Shown here: positions 39,106 through 53,296 of the stretch, in pieces
Numbering within the stretch: the first letter of the stretch is position 1
Layout: every line of letters begins with the position of its first letter
The notes under the pieces: generated by a model
The model's input: the letters and a program-made list of their open reading frames with translations, nothing else
Database searches by the model: none
What the model was told of the DNA's origin: nothing
Program-made: the position numbers and the translations under genes
NCBI GenBank assembly: GCA_002189035.1
Contig: NEEC01000007.1
Span: 2,976,001-3,040,000, forward strand
From: Utricularia gibba
Taxonomy: Eukaryota > Streptophyta > Magnoliopsida > Lamiales > Lentibulariaceae
Direction: 5' to 3'
DNA length: 64,000 nt

Positions 39106-39485
39106 AGCAGCAGAAGAAGAATGATGGAATTTGCTTGATGATAATTTTCTGGGTCCCGGTGATGAAATGGGAAAGCAAAAGGTGTTGTTGCTGTAAAATG
39201 CCTTCTGTATAGATTGTCTGCATATGGGAACTAATGATTGACTCCTGCATCTCATTCAAAAAGCATCACCGAAGCCTGGTGATCATGGATGGGAATTAGA
39301 AACAACTGCGTTCCATATCATAGTTTTCAGTTGAGAATTGACAAAAAACCGTTCCTTCCAAAAATGTGTTCATTGTAGCCCGGACACTAATAGAAACAGT
39401 ACAGATGGCCACAACAAGGGTGAAGCTAGGAAGAAGAAAGTTGCTCATCAGTATACTCTGTGCATTCAAACTAGACCTGCTGCCT

Positions 39486-42400
39486 TCATCTTGCTGACTT
39501 GTGACGTCTCTCTTTTCTGTAGCGGGATTGCTGAGGGTCGAAGCCGCCCTCTTCTGCTCCATAGACGGCCCATGAAGGCGTCGGGGCCATGTAATCCTCA
39601 CTTGAGAATGGCTCTCCCGTAGAGACCTTCAGTTTCAGACAAACAGATAGATATCAGTGATCCAGCTTTCAACTTGATAGCAGAACAGAGGCCATTTTAG
39701 TCGAGCACAGCAATAGAAAAGCTCACGAACCAGATCATGGAACTTCTCATAGTCGATCCATGTGTGCCATTGTCCGTTGACCTTAAACTTGTCGACTTTG
39801 GCAAGAAGCACGCAACAAGAGTGCACATGCTCGCAAGCAACCTCATATGCTCCATTGCTCTTTTGAGCCAATGCCTCTGAGAAGTCCTTCACGTCAGAAT
39901 GCCAAGGGACATTCTCCATCGTGAGCTTTGATGTCGCTGACCTGCAGGCCAGATTTGTGTTGGAAAAATGAGAGAAATGCAAGCTAAGGCAATGTTTTTA
40001 AAAAGCGAGTCAGCTTTGACAGGCACAAAATCCAGTATGATTGCAAAAGCTGAATTGCATCAAACCAGACACCAAAAGAATGCATCACTGCACATGTTAC
40101 TTACGATCCACAGTACGTGACTCCTTTGATTTCAATGAAATCTGGATTCCCAATGTCAAATAGTGAAGAATATGCATCCACATCTTCTGTGTTCCACCCC
40201 TTTACCAGGGTTAAGCGATAAACAGTACGTTGTTGCTTCTCCCTTAGAGCTCTCAGAGAGTCCTGAGCATCAAAAATGCCTCACTCAGATCTCCATTGTA
40301 TGAACAAAAAAAGACATAAAATGCATCTAGGAAGTTGCCAACCACAAATCGTTCCCAGAAATCTGAGAAGAGTGGTCTATCTATTGCCTTCAAACTGTCC
40401 TTCGTACTTGCATCTACACTAACATACAACTGCCAAATTCAAGGAGAAATCAGGCATATTTCATAGCAATCAGATGCTCAAATGTAATTGCTGACAAATC
40501 AAGAACCTGCGTTATAGGCTTTAGTGACTTGATTTTTTCTGGGAATTGAGCATTTGTCACAAGAAAAGTTGATATTCTTCGGCAATGGAGCTCATCAACA
40601 AGGGAGTTTATCTCTGGATACATGATAGGCTCACCAACAAGTGACAAGGCACAATGTCTAGGTGAAAGGCCTTCAGATAAGCGTTCAGCATTTACACCTG
40701 CATTTGACCAGAAAAAAAAAATGTTGTCAACCTATACTAGTAACATGTGCCTAAATTCATTAAAAAACATGGGACCAGGCTGAAACGTGAAGACGTGAAA
40801 CACGTTCAACCAGCCGTTACATTCACAGACAAATAGTCCATCTTCACAAGATCCTGTTTTAAGTGTGTATTAAATGTTACATAACACCTACATTTTTTTG
40901 ATATGCAATGCATAACTACAATTTAACAGTATGAAATTTGATAGAACTCTGTAATGACATCAAATAAAGAAACCTTAGGTTTTTCATGCTATACGTTTAC
41001 TCCACATTCTAAATATAAGCCTGTTCTAGAAGCCTTCGGTTAGAATTTGACATTGCAGCATAATGTCCAATGTAATAAGCTGACAGAATCTGTGAAGCTT
41101 ACCAGGAACTCCTTTCATCTCCCCAATCATCTTCTTATGTAGACTAATGGCAGTATCAACGATCACCAAGGGATCATCCATCTTCCACTGCCAGCTCTTT
41201 CCTACAGGATTAGTATGATGCCTCCAACAAAAAACACATTTATTTGCACATGCTAAACTTGGGGTTGCTTCCATGCACCTAAAGACAGTTAAGCGACATA
41301 GTATTACTAATTGAAGAGAAGATGCTCAATCATCTAAACAATTAAAACTCTCGGGGATCACATGATGCAGATAAGGTTGTTTCACTCCACAGTGGATTTT
41401 ACACTCTGTCTAAAAACCAAGCTGCGGGAAACACAACCTGAGACTAACAACAAATATTACCTATGACTTTCAATGCCATAAAAAGAGTGCTTGTAGCAAC
41501 CTCCACGTCCTCTTAGCTGAGACTTGGTCCATCTACATAGTTTAACTCCACTGTGAGAACCAATTATTTTATAGCCCTGCAAAAAACACAACCTAAGTAA
41601 CCGAAGTCGCTTATGGACTCCAAAAGGCATTTTCCACTTGACTGAAAAAAGTAGTTATTCAACAAATCTACCTGTTTTTCTAAATTTCTCCTCACAAGAG
41701 GAGTCACCATTTCTTTCTCCCCATTCACGTTTCCATTAACCTTTGCTTCCGCAGTTGATCTTCTTGAAGTATCTTTGCCTGCAATGTCCTCAAGGTCGAC
41801 TATAGCATCCTCTCCCACATCATCTTCTTGAGAAAACTCGCCTTCACTTTCGCTCTCAAAACCATTATTTTCCAAAGGCAATGAATTCCCGATCCCCTTT
41901 AAAACAGCAATAAGCTTCTTACTCCATTGATCAAACACTTCATCTATATTCCCCATATCAATATCCCCTTCACCCAGACCCATCAGTTCATTGGCACCTA
42001 GCTTCTGTAGCTTAACAGAAACACTTCTTGCAACAGCATTGTATGTTGACCCATAACTCCTACTGCCCACTCCGAACATGGCAAAGTTACAGTCCCTCAG
42101 CAAAAGCGCACCAACTCTGAAGTCATCTGCACTCTCCGTTAACCAGTTCACCATAAAGCTCCCATTTTGGGGCGGCCCACCATCCTCCCACGTCGAAGCA
42201 ACCATCAAAGCAAACCTTTCTTTGCATAAATCCTCAGGCTCAAAGTCTTTGGGATCAACAAGATCAAAAAGGAGATTTTCAGCGGCCAAGAGCTCGTGCA
42301 GACGATTCGCCAAAGCCTTGGAGGTCCCAGTTTCTGAAAGGAAAAAAATCTTGCCTCTTTTGGAAGAAGCAGCAGGTTCTCGACCAAGTTGCGTATAGAG

Positions 42401-42502
42401 GCAACGACGGCGCTGCAGCGACTTATAGAGTAGGAATACTGCGGCAGATGCTGAGATCACCGCGAGGAAAGTAAAGCTACCACGAGGATGAGAAAGCAAC
42501 AT
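39486..42502 (-). CDS. TYW1: tRNA wybutosine-synthesizing protein 1 (4-demethylwyosine synthase)
   Basis: Radical-SAM enzyme that builds the tricyclic base 4-demethylwyosine from m1G37 of tRNA-Phe and pyruvate. Exon 1 (41672-42502): a hydrophobic span near residues 10-27 (possible ER anchor), then a flavodoxin-like domain (FFLSETGTSKALANRL, VASTWEDGGPP, MFGVGSRSYG), then an acidic linker. Later exons: SGVKLCRWTKSQLRGRGGC, radical-SAM Fe-S motif CANKCVFC (CX3CX2C) near 41240, HCALSLVGEPIMYPEI, LYVSVDASTKDSL, TLVKGWNTEDVD, the terminal HTWIDYEKFHDLV and EPFSSEDYMAPTPSWAVYG, ending at 39486 (stop after HKSAR). Length and order fit plant TYW1. Confidence 0.93.
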
Positions 42503-42876
42503 GATGTCTTGTAACTTCTTTTCCCGTCAACCGCAACGTTGCTAAAATGGGATTTCAAGAACCTCCCGATGGCTGCCGGATGAACACTCGTTTCGGGAAT
42601 TGAGAAACTTTTTCACATTACATTAACCAGAGGGAAAACGGAGGAGCGCCGCCATTTGATTCCGGGGAACTCCCAGACCTTCCTCACTAGTTTTTAGGTG
42701 ATATTTCATTTGACTTTCTAAACCCCTACCCTAATTCCATCATTTTGAATTAAAAAAAAAAACATTTCCTCAAGAAACAAGTTTGTATACATAATGTGGC
42801 ATTTCAATGGAGAATTCCCTTGTTGATCATCACATCAACGAACTGTAATAACAAGCATGTGTTGTTGTCGGAAGAA

Positions 42877-45716
42877 TCATGGTCGCCACAGCGTTTTCTG
42901 GGCACAAAGAATACCTTCCTTTCCCTGAGCAAAGGTCAGCCGGATCTCCCAGTGAAGCCTTCTCAACATCTCTTCCAAAGGATTGAGAATGTCGACTCTG
43001 TCACGTATGATCACCCACCCGCCCGGCCTTAGAAGTCGATCCATCTCGACTACGATAACCACCGCTTGCTTACACCTGAGAACAACCCAGACGTCAAGAG
43101 TGGCTCTTTTTAAAGAAACAAGAAGGATGCTTGTTCTGAACCTGCTCTTAAGTCTAGAGAAGAGGTGATCCGCATGGAGGAGGTCATAAGTTCTTGGGTA
43201 TGAGCTGAAGGCTTCACACCAGTCATGGTATATGCCAAGCAGGCCACGTTCGAAAATAACTGGAAGTGTATCAGGTGCATGAACAGGGACGACATTCATC
43301 ACCCAAACATTCTGGTCTGCAAGTGCAGCTGCAAATCTGCAACGATGGGAAACCGACAAATTTATGGTCAAGAACCAATGAGAGGATGGTAGGAAATGGG
43401 AGGAAAATATGCTCTTCTTAAACCGAGTTCAGAAGCTCACCCTCCGTTTACAGCTTTCATGTCCATTACATTTCGGATAGCCGACCAATCAATGCCTATT
43501 CCCTTCAGGTAGGAGTTGTTCACGATAGCTTTCCAGTGCTCACTTTCGGCAATGAGTTGCGCTTTTCCATTCATCCACTCTGGGAAAGTGTGAAGCCTTT
43601 GAGGCCATTCTGCTGGCCATTCATTACCTCGTTCTTCAATGGCTTCAGGGATGGTATGCAGACAAGTTCCTATTGGGGTGTACCTGAATGACTACCAACA
43701 ATATAAGAACAGAAATTACAACCAAATAACATTGATATGCATGTTTCCATTCGAAATTAATTCAACTCAGCATCACTAGATTTGTTTTGGATTCCATGCT
43801 AGAGCTGAAGATGGAAAGCCTTCCAACTCACCAGGCAGCATCTGGCTTTTCGTTTTCATTGCAGAGTGGAGGGATCTTCTTTCGTCTCAGTTCATATATC
43901 TCATTTGTTTCCGGCTTCTGATAGATCTTGATTCTGATGTCACTGGTATCATCTGTTCTATCAGCTAAGATGTTCCAACAAATGGATGCTGATAGTGTTG
44001 ACAGAGCTGGAGTCCCCGAATCACAAGAAGATGTTAAAAAATGCAGCATACACTAAATCCATTGGAATGCTTGAGGTCGAAAGAGCAGACCTTCTTCCCC
44101 CTCGAGGCTGGTTTGTTTTGTTGACAAAATAAAGTACCCGCCAGGTCTCAGTATCCGATTCATCTCAAGGAGAAGCTTACCACCTGAAGAAATTGACCAA
44201 AACAAGTATATCTGAACATCCCACCTCAAAAAAGTGAAAACTTAGATGAGAATTATGAGCTATACCACTTGATGACCAAGAGATACTGCATTCTCCACAA
44301 TGAATGGCATCAAAAACTCCGCTAGGAAAAGGAAGCCTACGGGATGAAAGAAACCCAACAACTGCTGGAAAACCACGTTCCAAAGCAACTTGGGCTAGGT
44401 CAACTAGATCAGTTTTCAAGCCAAAAGACAGTGTCAGCACATTCTTCTCTGAGAGTGAAGCCCCCAAGCTCGAATCTTTACATCCGATATCCAGGACAAG
44501 ACGAATGTTTTTTCCCCACTCAATGTCCGGCACCATCTATGATGTTTTATACAAACATAAAGCACGTTCTTGCAGAGACTTCATATTTCATCTTGGAAAC
44601 ACCACATATTTTCAAGGTCAACAAAGACTCACCTCTTCTATGGATTCTAGATAGTGTTCAATCCCGGCAATGAAGACAGATTTCGTCTTAGGAAAAGTGA
44701 GATATTCTCCAGATTCCACCAACCAATCCTGTGATTTAACATATGCATCCAATTTCGGATGTGCCACATTTTTATACAGTATCTGCAAGGAGTAAAAACA
44801 TTAGCATATTTTGGAGGGTGTTTCGTCTTCCTTGTGCTTAAAATGCGCATTGGTGTTTATGGAGTTAAGTACAAATAACAAAAAGATAAGCAGACTACAT
44901 GAATGCTTTAAGTGGTACTGGGAAGCCTTTGACCACTACCTTTGATTTGCTTTCAGGCCATTGAACAGGGGTGCCATAACCTTGAGCAGGAAGAGGAACA
45001 AGGCACATAACACCTGACCTTGGACAACTTCTCTCATGGTGACGATAAACTTGTGTCTTTCCTGTTCTGATTTCAATGTCAATACATGGAATGTAGTTGT
45101 GTTTGCTTCTCGTAGTGCATAACTTCCAATGATATCTAGCCTTGGGATCAAATACAACACCCTTTTTCAGTGTCCTCGTTTCAGAAACACCGGTATCTTC
45201 CCTATTATCCAATTGATCCGTTTCATGATTATCATTCGTTTCTTCTCCCTCCACTCCTTTTGCAGTACCTCCATTATCCACGGCTTCATTATCACCTTCA
45301 TCGTTTTCCTTTCCTACAGTCACCTCATCACCCTCCGGCTCCTCACGGGTTCGGTTAAAACCATCATTTTCCAACACCTTGGTTTGCTCTGTCTCTTTCT
45401 TTGAGTCCAATATTGCAGAGGCACTACCCAAATCCTTGACTTTCTTATTCAATTCCGAGTCGAGTACCGGAGCATCATCATCTTTTCCCCTGTTGAAATT
45501 CACCCTATCTGATCGCACCCCAGAACTATTGGCCATTCCGTTTGGCTGAGCAATGTCATCAAACGTCTCCCGCTGAGAAGTAACGGAATAAGTTGACAAA
45601 CTGGACCACACCAACACAAAACACAAGCCCAGGACCACAACTGCAGAGAGCTTCACAGGGAACCCAATTGACTGATAAGAGCGCTTCACTTGCCGCCCCA
45701 ATCTTGCTATAGCCAT
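42877..45716 (-). CDS. Probable methyltransferase, PMT28-like (DUF248 family)
   Basis: Putative pectin/cell-wall methyltransferase of the plant QUA2/PMT family, Golgi type II membrane protein. Start taken at 45716 (MAIARLGRQVKR) because relatives begin there; a Met 11 residues upstream is possible. A hydrophobic anchor (KLSAVVVLGLCFVLVWSSL) follows, then a long acidic, low-complexity stem (~45170-45500). Catalytic part: DIEIRTGKTQVYRHHERSCP, LVLDIGCKDSSLGA (SAM motif I), FPSGVFDAIHC, LLLEMNRILRPGGYF, the IRNVMDMKAVNGGFAAAL block, LLHADHLFSRL and EMDRLLRPGGWVIIRD; ends ILCAQKTLWRP. Exon 1 is 44940-45716. At least seven exons. Confidence 0.9.
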
Positions 45717-45749
45717 GATTCTCTTAGCTCTTATCCAAGAAGATGTCAT

Positions 45750-46727
45750 TCCCAGAAAACTAACTTAGCCGCGCTTCATACCCAATAACACCAAAAATGC
45801 TTATTAAACAGCTACAGGTTACCTCAAACCAGGTGCGACCTTGCAACTACCGACGGTAGCAGATCGAGGCTACGATAAAGAATCAGTTTTGAAAAATAGA
45901 TTTGAGAGAGGGGGCTATCCCATTATAAAAGAAGCACTTTTGAATGACTTCAAACTTCCAAGTTACCATTTTGTGTAAATTGTATTTTTTGAAAACTTCC
46001 AGGCGAAAGGTCACCTTCAACAGGAAAGGAATTTCCCACTAACCGCCTGATCTATCACGCATTTTCGAGTTCATTCATAAATATTGATGTACACACCGTC
46101 CATATACTACTAATACATTTTTAAAACTAAACATGACCAAGTACTGAGTTGCTTTGAGCCATTTTTAAAACAATCATTCAACTGTGGGAAAGCTGACTCT
46201 GCAGCTGACTGGTACTAACATAAAGTGTGTATTATTTGTGACTTATTTTACAACTTATGATTTAAAGTAAAAGTACAAGTAATTGTTTTACAGAATACCT
46301 CTAATTGTTCTAAAACTTAATTTCTAATTCTATTTTTACTTATTTGTAACTTATTTTAATTTTAACTATTTTAGCAACTTATCACAGATAAAATGTGATT
46401 TATTCAATAAGTAGGTTACTTAATTTAAAACAGACTGCTTCTACTTATACAGACTACACCCAAAGATTTGTTGTTTCCATGGAATTTATAGTTACATCAT
46501 GCGTGTTGTAACAAGTCAAGAAATACTTGGAAACCATACTTTGTGTCGGTTTCAGTTCATGTTCTGTTGCAAGGGTGTAATTAATATTGCCATCCTTTTG
46601 ACACCAATGCATCTCACACCTATACAATTACAGACTGTGGATTGAGTTCCCTTGGGCCATATCTGAGCACTTGAAGTAGAAGAACCATCAGAACGTCTAG
46701 GATTTAACAGAAGAAACCAGAGCTTGT
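45750..46727. other. Intergenic, no gene seen
   Basis: 5' flank of the PMT28-like gene and 3' flank of the DUF21 gene. AT-rich, with no family-level ORF and no obvious repeat. Confidence 0.55.
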
Positions 46728-49518
46728 TCATGGTTTATCAACATTCGTTGCTTCTGTGTGGGACGGATCAGGGGGACTGCTGCTGACAGTTGAAGCTCCG
46801 GACGTCTCCACCTCAGGAAGCTTTTCCATTGAGGCATTCATGTTTATCTTGATCCTGCATGAAGGTTTGGATGAAAGACAGCTTTTTCGAAGTGGGCCAC
46901 TTGAAAATCGAAACCTGGGGGTTTTGTCAAAAAATAGAGCCATCTTACCTGTTGTGTATATTCACATATTCATCTGTCTCATCAAGTATCTCCTCCTGGA
47001 AAGGAGAAAATCGTAGCATTGTAGTGACGGTGGTCTGGTGTATAAAAAATGGTGATGCTCTCTCTAGTAAGCGGGTACCTGAAGCAGCTCCTCGATAACA
47101 TCTTCCATTGTAATGACGCCAACCACTTCTTGATTTGGCGGAAAAACGGGGAGCGAAGAATTTTCCAGATCTAATATGCAGTGCGAACATCCCCTATGCC
47201 TTTTCTTGTAACCAGGAGTAGCATGAGCGCTTTTGTCACAAAAATCGCCTTCGTTTGAAAACAAGCCTGCATCGTGTGCAGACACGATCCCATCACCATT
47301 TTGGTTATCTGAAAAAAGGCAGGCTCATCATTGTTAAACATCAAGTAATAGATATTCAGAACCACTAAAATTATACAGATAAGATAGCAATATTAAGCAG
47401 ATGACATACTTCTGGTTTTCTGGGATCTCCCCTTCCTTTCTTTTGATTCCTTGTAAACAACCGCAATGTGACTATGGCCCTTCTGAAACTCATTGAGTAT
47501 ATCATACAGTGGCATGTCTCCGGAGACCCTTTTGATACGAAGCAATGCATGAGAAATGGGTAACAATCGCTGACCAGTTTCAAAAGGCATACCATTTGGC
47601 TACCTCACCTGGGAATTTTTCTGATGGCCATTTTTCTTAGAGGTACAGCATCCCGGGAATCAACTGCCAGTAGATTTTTAACCTGAAAAACAAGAAAGTA
47701 ATAATATTCCGTTCACATGATGAAGATAAGCACGATTACCATAAGAGAAACAACATCAACCTACCAAAATGAGACCAATAATATCATTAGGATTTCTATG
47801 GTAAACAGGAACCCTGCTGTGGCCCTTAGTCATTATTTCGTTCAATGTTTCCCTGATCAGGATGAAGATCGTTATGCAACTTGATAGAAACATGAATAGC
47901 ATGACATGTTAACAAAAATAAACTCAAAGCTCAACCCACAAATCAAGAGTTGCATCAAGGTCAAGCAAAAATGCCTTCGATATAGGTGTCATTGCATCTT
48001 TTGCAGTCTTTTCAGTTAGCTCCAGAGCCCCAGCAATAATTGTAGTTTCATCATGCGTCAAATCCCCACCCTTCCCAGCCTGCAAAGAATTGGTGATTTC
48101 CAGAGTGGTACAGTCAAATTCATGAAACAATAACATCTGAGGCTCCAAGTCAGCGCGAAGTGTATATTTCTACCTCATTGCCATGAAAATCAACAAAAGT
48201 TTTCAGCTCCGCTCTACGCAGAAGTGCAGCATGGCCTTTACCCAGCATGAAATCCAGAATCTGGAAGTGGGAAGAAATCCCAGAGACAGGGATATAAGAT
48301 AAACAAACATGAAGAACTCACAGGTTAATCTTGGAAATAAATGTGACAAGCAGCACGAAACCGACAGCCTTAATCACATGCACTAGCAACTTGAGATGGA
48401 TATATAAAAAAACACGGGTAAGATATTGTGGCATGCTGTAGATAAGTTATCTAAAAAGGCCCATTTCTTTCCGGATACCTTACTAATTGGATAAGCAACT
48501 GGATAGAATGCCCATATAAGCATACGAACAAAGGGTGCCACAGTTGCGCCGATCGCTAAACCATACCGAGTGCATAGTGCTTGTGGCATGATCTTCCAGA
48601 AGAAAAGAATGAGTTACAAAGTAAAGAGGTAATAAAATCACATGCATGCTCTGGTAGTCGCAGAAGATGGATACCTCACCAAACATGAGAATGAGAGTGA
48701 CTGAAACAACAACAGCAGCCCAAGGAGGCACGAGTGCGTCCAAAAATATAGGCAGTGACTGGAACAAGAAAAGGTAAATTCATCAGTATCTCTCTTAAAG
48801 TTGCTCATTTCAGAGCTATCACTAAAACCACAGCGATCAACTTCTAAACATTGCCTAGTTTACCCAACTAGTAACGAAATAAAATAGTTCCTTTAAATTT
48901 TTTGGAATCCACCGACCTCCATTGCCAGAGAGTTGCCAATCAACAGCGTACACAGCAGAAGATGCTGGTTCTTGACTACTGGAAGAATTTTTGCTGCCAA
49001 AGAGACAAATTTCACTTGCATGCTCTTATAAAAATCCACACTAGTAGGGTGACAGAGTAAGATTAAACCATTATCGGTCATATAAAAAGCATAAAAGCTT
49101 TTGCCCCATAAAACATAACCCGCAAAGTTTTGCCCCCAAAGATAAAAAATGTACAGGGTGGGAATAAGCGATAAGAAATGAATGAAACAATTCCTCTCGC
49201 CAAACGAATCCACATCCTCTTCCATGTCAGAACTGAATACAATTGGTTTGTCCCATAAACCCCAGAAAGCCATCCAGCCGGGTCCAAACAAAACTCAAGA
49301 TAAAGCAATCAAAAAGAAAGAGAGTATACAGTACAGGCATGAACACGATCTTTAGGGCGACCCGATTTGCTAAGTACTTCAAGCTCAACAAGACCAAGAG
49401 ACATCAGTCCCAGAGTCAAACCCGCCATAAGCCCAGCAAACGCCACCAGCCCCACAATCACAAGCAGGAACAGAAAGAATTTGCTGTGACAACACGGCAC
49501 ATCTTGATGATTCGCCAT
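46728..49518 (-). CDS. CBS-DUF21 (CNNM-like) membrane protein
   Basis: Plant homologue of cyclin M/CorC-type putative Mg2+ transporters. Start [10 protein letters not shown] at 49518. The DUF21/CNNM transmembrane region spans [51 protein letters not shown] and [18 protein letters not shown]. The CBS pair region has [38 protein letters not shown], the GLILVKNLL block, [13 protein letters not shown] and [29 protein letters not shown]-terminal Ser/Pro-rich tail ends at 46728. At least ten exons. It may have a short insertion in the CBS linker, but no frameshift is needed that I can show. Confidence 0.9.
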
Positions 49519-49952
49519 TTTTTCTACCCCGCCGCCTTCTCAATCACAACCCAAAGCACTCCAACAAGAACCCGGCTGATGCGAGACCTCACTCCTCAGG
49601 GGTAGGAATTCGAATCACCGTTTTGGAGTGTGATCCTCGCTGCTTTCCTCATCTTTTTTTTGACTAATGAACCTAAATCTTTTTCTAATAATTACAGTGC
49701 ATAGGCATCATTAATTCAGATTACGTCGTAATTAATGCTAACAGCTGGGATTAATTATATTAACGGATATATTGATTGAGGAATGCGACCCGGATGGCAA
49801 GTGGATCCGTGGACTGACAAACAGGGTTCAGATATGATTGAGAGGCCGTTCCGGGCAGTGTCCTGGGTGGGGTAGCGGAGCGGAGGGAGAGGAGACGAGA
49901 ATCTTCTCTGTCTTTGCTCTGCGGAATTTCCCCCTCTAGGACTGGGAGGGAG
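49519..49952. promoter_or_regulatory. Putative bidirectional promoter (DUF21 gene / PfkB gene)
   Basis: The 434-bp gap separates two start codons facing away from each other. It includes a GC-rich part near 49840-49950 and an AT-rich part near 49650-49760. No perfect TATA box was found for either side. Shared regulation is inferred from the short distance. Confidence 0.5.
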
Positions 49953-52041
49953 ATGGGTCTGGGTTATCATCAAAACATCAACCACCAATCTGATGGTGAC
50001 GCCGCCGCCGTCGTAGCCCCGCTCGTCATCGGGCTGCAGCCGGCGGCGATGGTCGACCATGTTGCCAGAGTTGGTCGATCCCTTTTGTCCCGAATTCCCG
50101 GCGAACCCGGTGGCTCTTTTCCAGTATATTATTCCCCCTTATCTATTCTATCTGTATCTTGAATAGGGGTTACTCATATGCTGGTTTCTTTCGTTCGTTT
50201 TGGGTATCTCCCTTTAGTGTAAAGCTGCAATTTTTAGCCCTCGGTTGTTGCTTATGCAGTATATTATTCCCCCTTATCTATTCAACTCGATGTTAATCTT
50301 TGCAGGTTGATGCCAAGGAGCTGAAGTTCATTTTGGACGAAGTTGTCAATTCACATAAGTTTGATTCTCCAAATGGCACTGCCTCATTGAAGACAGTAGC
50401 TGGTGGGAGTATAGCAAATACGATCAGAGGCCTTGCGGCGGGTTTTGGTATCAGTTGTGGGATAATTGGAGCTTATGGCGATGATGATGAAGGAAGTCTT
50501 TTCGTAGATAATATGAATTCCTATAACATTGATTCCTCCAAATTGAGACCCAAAAAAGGGCCTACGTCACAGGTTAGATCTTTCCATTTCTGTCTATGCC
50601 CAAGGATACAGTGGTTAAATGATTCAACGTTGATGCAGTGTGTTTGCTTAGTTGATGAAGTGGGAAACAGAACAATGCGACCGTGTCTCCTAGGCACCGT
50701 GAAAGTTCAGGTAAATGTATTCTTGATGCGTCAGATTTCATGCTGATGCTCATTTTAGATGGAACATTGAAAAATTTCAAAGCTTTTCTATCTTTAAAGT
50801 TAATGCATCTCTTAACGTTATGTCTTACCAGGCAAATGATCTGACTGCTGCTGACTTCAAAGGCTCCAAGGTGAAGTATAACCGAAATATGACTTCCCTT
50901 TTAGAATTCAAATTCTTAGTTTTTGCATCTCTTGATTGGTGTTGTTTAGAGACAGACCATATCGACTGCAATATTGTTCACCATGATCATTAATGTGCAA
51001 ATCCTTGGCGTCCATGAATGATACTGGATGAATTGATATATGTGCTATGCTTATAAAATGAAGCGTTTTAGTAGGAAGTCGAAATGCTTTTTGAGATGGT
51101 TGCAAGCGAATCTGGAGGGTGTTTGAGAGTGGGTGCAATTTTTTTGACTATTCCTTCTAATCAGAAAATTGCCAACATGTTTCTGATGGTGTTACAGTGG
51201 CTAATGATGAGATATGCCATACTAAATATGGAAGTTATCCAGACTGCTATTAAGCTGGCAAAGCAAGAGGGTCTTCTGGTCTCGCTAGATCTTGCCAGCT
51301 TTGAGGTAGCATTTCACTGAATCTGTATGGGATTCCGCTGAAATAGGATTTGGATGTTTTGCCTTTTGCAAAATGTGTTCTTTCCCTCCACAGATGGTAA
51401 GGAAGTTCAGGTTGCCTCTTCTAGAATTACTAGAATCTGGAACAATAGACCTCTGCTTTGCTAATGAAGATGAAGCTGCAGAACTTCTGAGGTGATGTTC
51501 TCATTTGTCGGTCCATTGTCATCTTTCAAGCAGCATCAGTTGTTGATCTATTATTTTTCCAAATAGCAGGGATGAAGACAACACAGATCCAGAATCCGCC
51601 CTCAACTTTCTGGCCAAGCACTGCCGATGGGCGGTGGTTACATTAGGCTCAAGGGGATGCATAGCTAAGAGTGGAGATGAGGTTTCTTTACCTTTTGTTT
51701 GTCCCATTGCTTTCTCCATAGCATGTCCTCATTAACCTATTGCACAGGTTGCCTGCGTCCCTTCCGTCCATACAAATGCCATTGATGCGACTGGTGCAGG
51801 TGACCTGTTTGCCAGTGGCTTCTTGTATGGACTCTTGAAGGGGTTGACACTGGAGGAGTGCTGTATGATTGGTTCGTGTAGTGGCGGATGTGTGGTCCGT
51901 TCTCTTGGAGGTGAGGTTCCACCGGAGAGCTGGTGGTGGATGTATCAGCAGATGCAGAGCAAGGGATATCATTTGCCTAAACCATTGAAGCCGTGCCACA
52001 AGGACGACGGTAGTTTTCATCTGGTTCATGTTTCTGAATGA
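49953..52041 (+). CDS. PfkB-family carbohydrate/nucleoside kinase
   Basis: Ribokinase-fold kinase, closest in memory to Arabidopsis At5g43910; substrate unproven. Exons: 49953-50123, 50306-50572, 50639-50710, 50832-50870, 51198-51305, 51394-51491, 51570-51681, 51748-52041, all with GT-AG introns and in frame. PfkB signatures: GGSIANTIRGLAAGFG, the glycine pair in IIGAYGDDDEG, CLVDEVGNRTMRPC, VTLGSRGC, and the catalytic/anion-hole motif DATGAGDLFASGFLYG. N-terminus AAAVVAPLVIGLQPA also fits. Length 386 residues. The reading frame is intact through every exon, unlike several neighbours. Confidence 0.92.
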
Positions 52042-53296
52042 TGGGTCGGACCTGTCATCAGAAATATTGTTTGCTTTTTTCAAACTCATTTGTATGGCTG
52101 ACTGATTCGACTCAGTGGCCGCACCATTGAATTGAAACCCATCTCGTTTTGATTATTGTGTTGGTTCTAACATGCTGACCAAGTCGAGAAATAGCGATGT
52201 TTTGCGATGTCATGACCACTGGATGTTTGGTCTGGGAATCATCCGTCTTACCTTGGAATCGTTCCCAGCTTTTGGTTGATGCTGATCAAGTCGAGAAAGT
52301 TGGGTAGAAATTTAGTCCGCGCACTCATGGAAATTCCAGTCCTCAAGGGAGATTGTTCTTCCCAACTAAGAAGAAATCTGGCAAAGTGAGGAAGGAGCAG
52401 CAGCCTCTTTTGTTCTTCATTGCTGCTACTCGACGATCGACAAGGGAATCAAGCTTTTGGTTCTACGAACTTGTTGTCTCTGAAGAATGAGGTCGTTTGC
52501 ACACTGAATTTGCCAGTTTCTTATGCATTCTTTGCACACCATGTGACTGACTGTTGAATGGTGGGAGAGGACTCTAGTGATGGTCTGTTCTCTATTCGTG
52601 AGATGAGACAGTCACATCAACCTCACAACACATTTAATTAGATCTTAAACATGTGCTTAGATTGGAGTCTATTATAAGACTGTTAATGGGTTGCTTGTTG
52701 AAGGGCTTGATTTGGCAAGAACTCAACATTAACAGTCCATATCCATTAGCGACCTCTTTCTCTTTCTTACAATGTGATATAGGCAGACTACATGGGGCGG
52801 GCCCATAGGTTTCAAGCCCAAGTCCACGAAATTTAGTGTTTCCCTTCGGAATTCAAGTATTCCTCTATCGTCCTTGGCTCCAGACTCCGGCTGAGTGCGG
52901 GCCAAAAGCAAGGTCAACTCTAAGCTTGATTACTTGGTGTTTCAGGTTGGAGGTGAGGTTTAAAGCTTGTTTTTACTACGTGCGACACAGATTCCTAAGT
53001 TTTGAAGCTTGTGGAGGCTCGTCGACACTGCACAAAGAGTCTCGGTGTTGCGTCATGTTTGTCTTACTCTATTTTATCCTTTGTTCCTACTGGAGTTGTA
53101 ATGGGGGCACCACAATCATTGCTGAATATTTGCCCTAGTGGAACGCTTTGTTTTAAAAATCAGTCGATGTGAATCGGTTTCAACCGTCCGTTTACATCAT
53201 CTTGTCGCTAGAAGGAGGGCCACAGCCATGTCTTGAGGTGGACAGGGAGGTCGAGGATTTGATAATGAGTCGTACAGGTGAGATAGGCGAGACCTT
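52042..53296. other. Intergenic, 3' of the kinase gene
   Basis: No recognisable gene. Contains the kinase 3' UTR and then the left flank of a retroelement fragment. ORFs at 52729-52917 and 52836-53138 show no domain. Confidence 0.45.

Noticed and set aside
39338-39622. Plus-strand ORF of 94 codons
   Set aside because: Lies antisense to the last TYW1 exon, whose coding is well supported.
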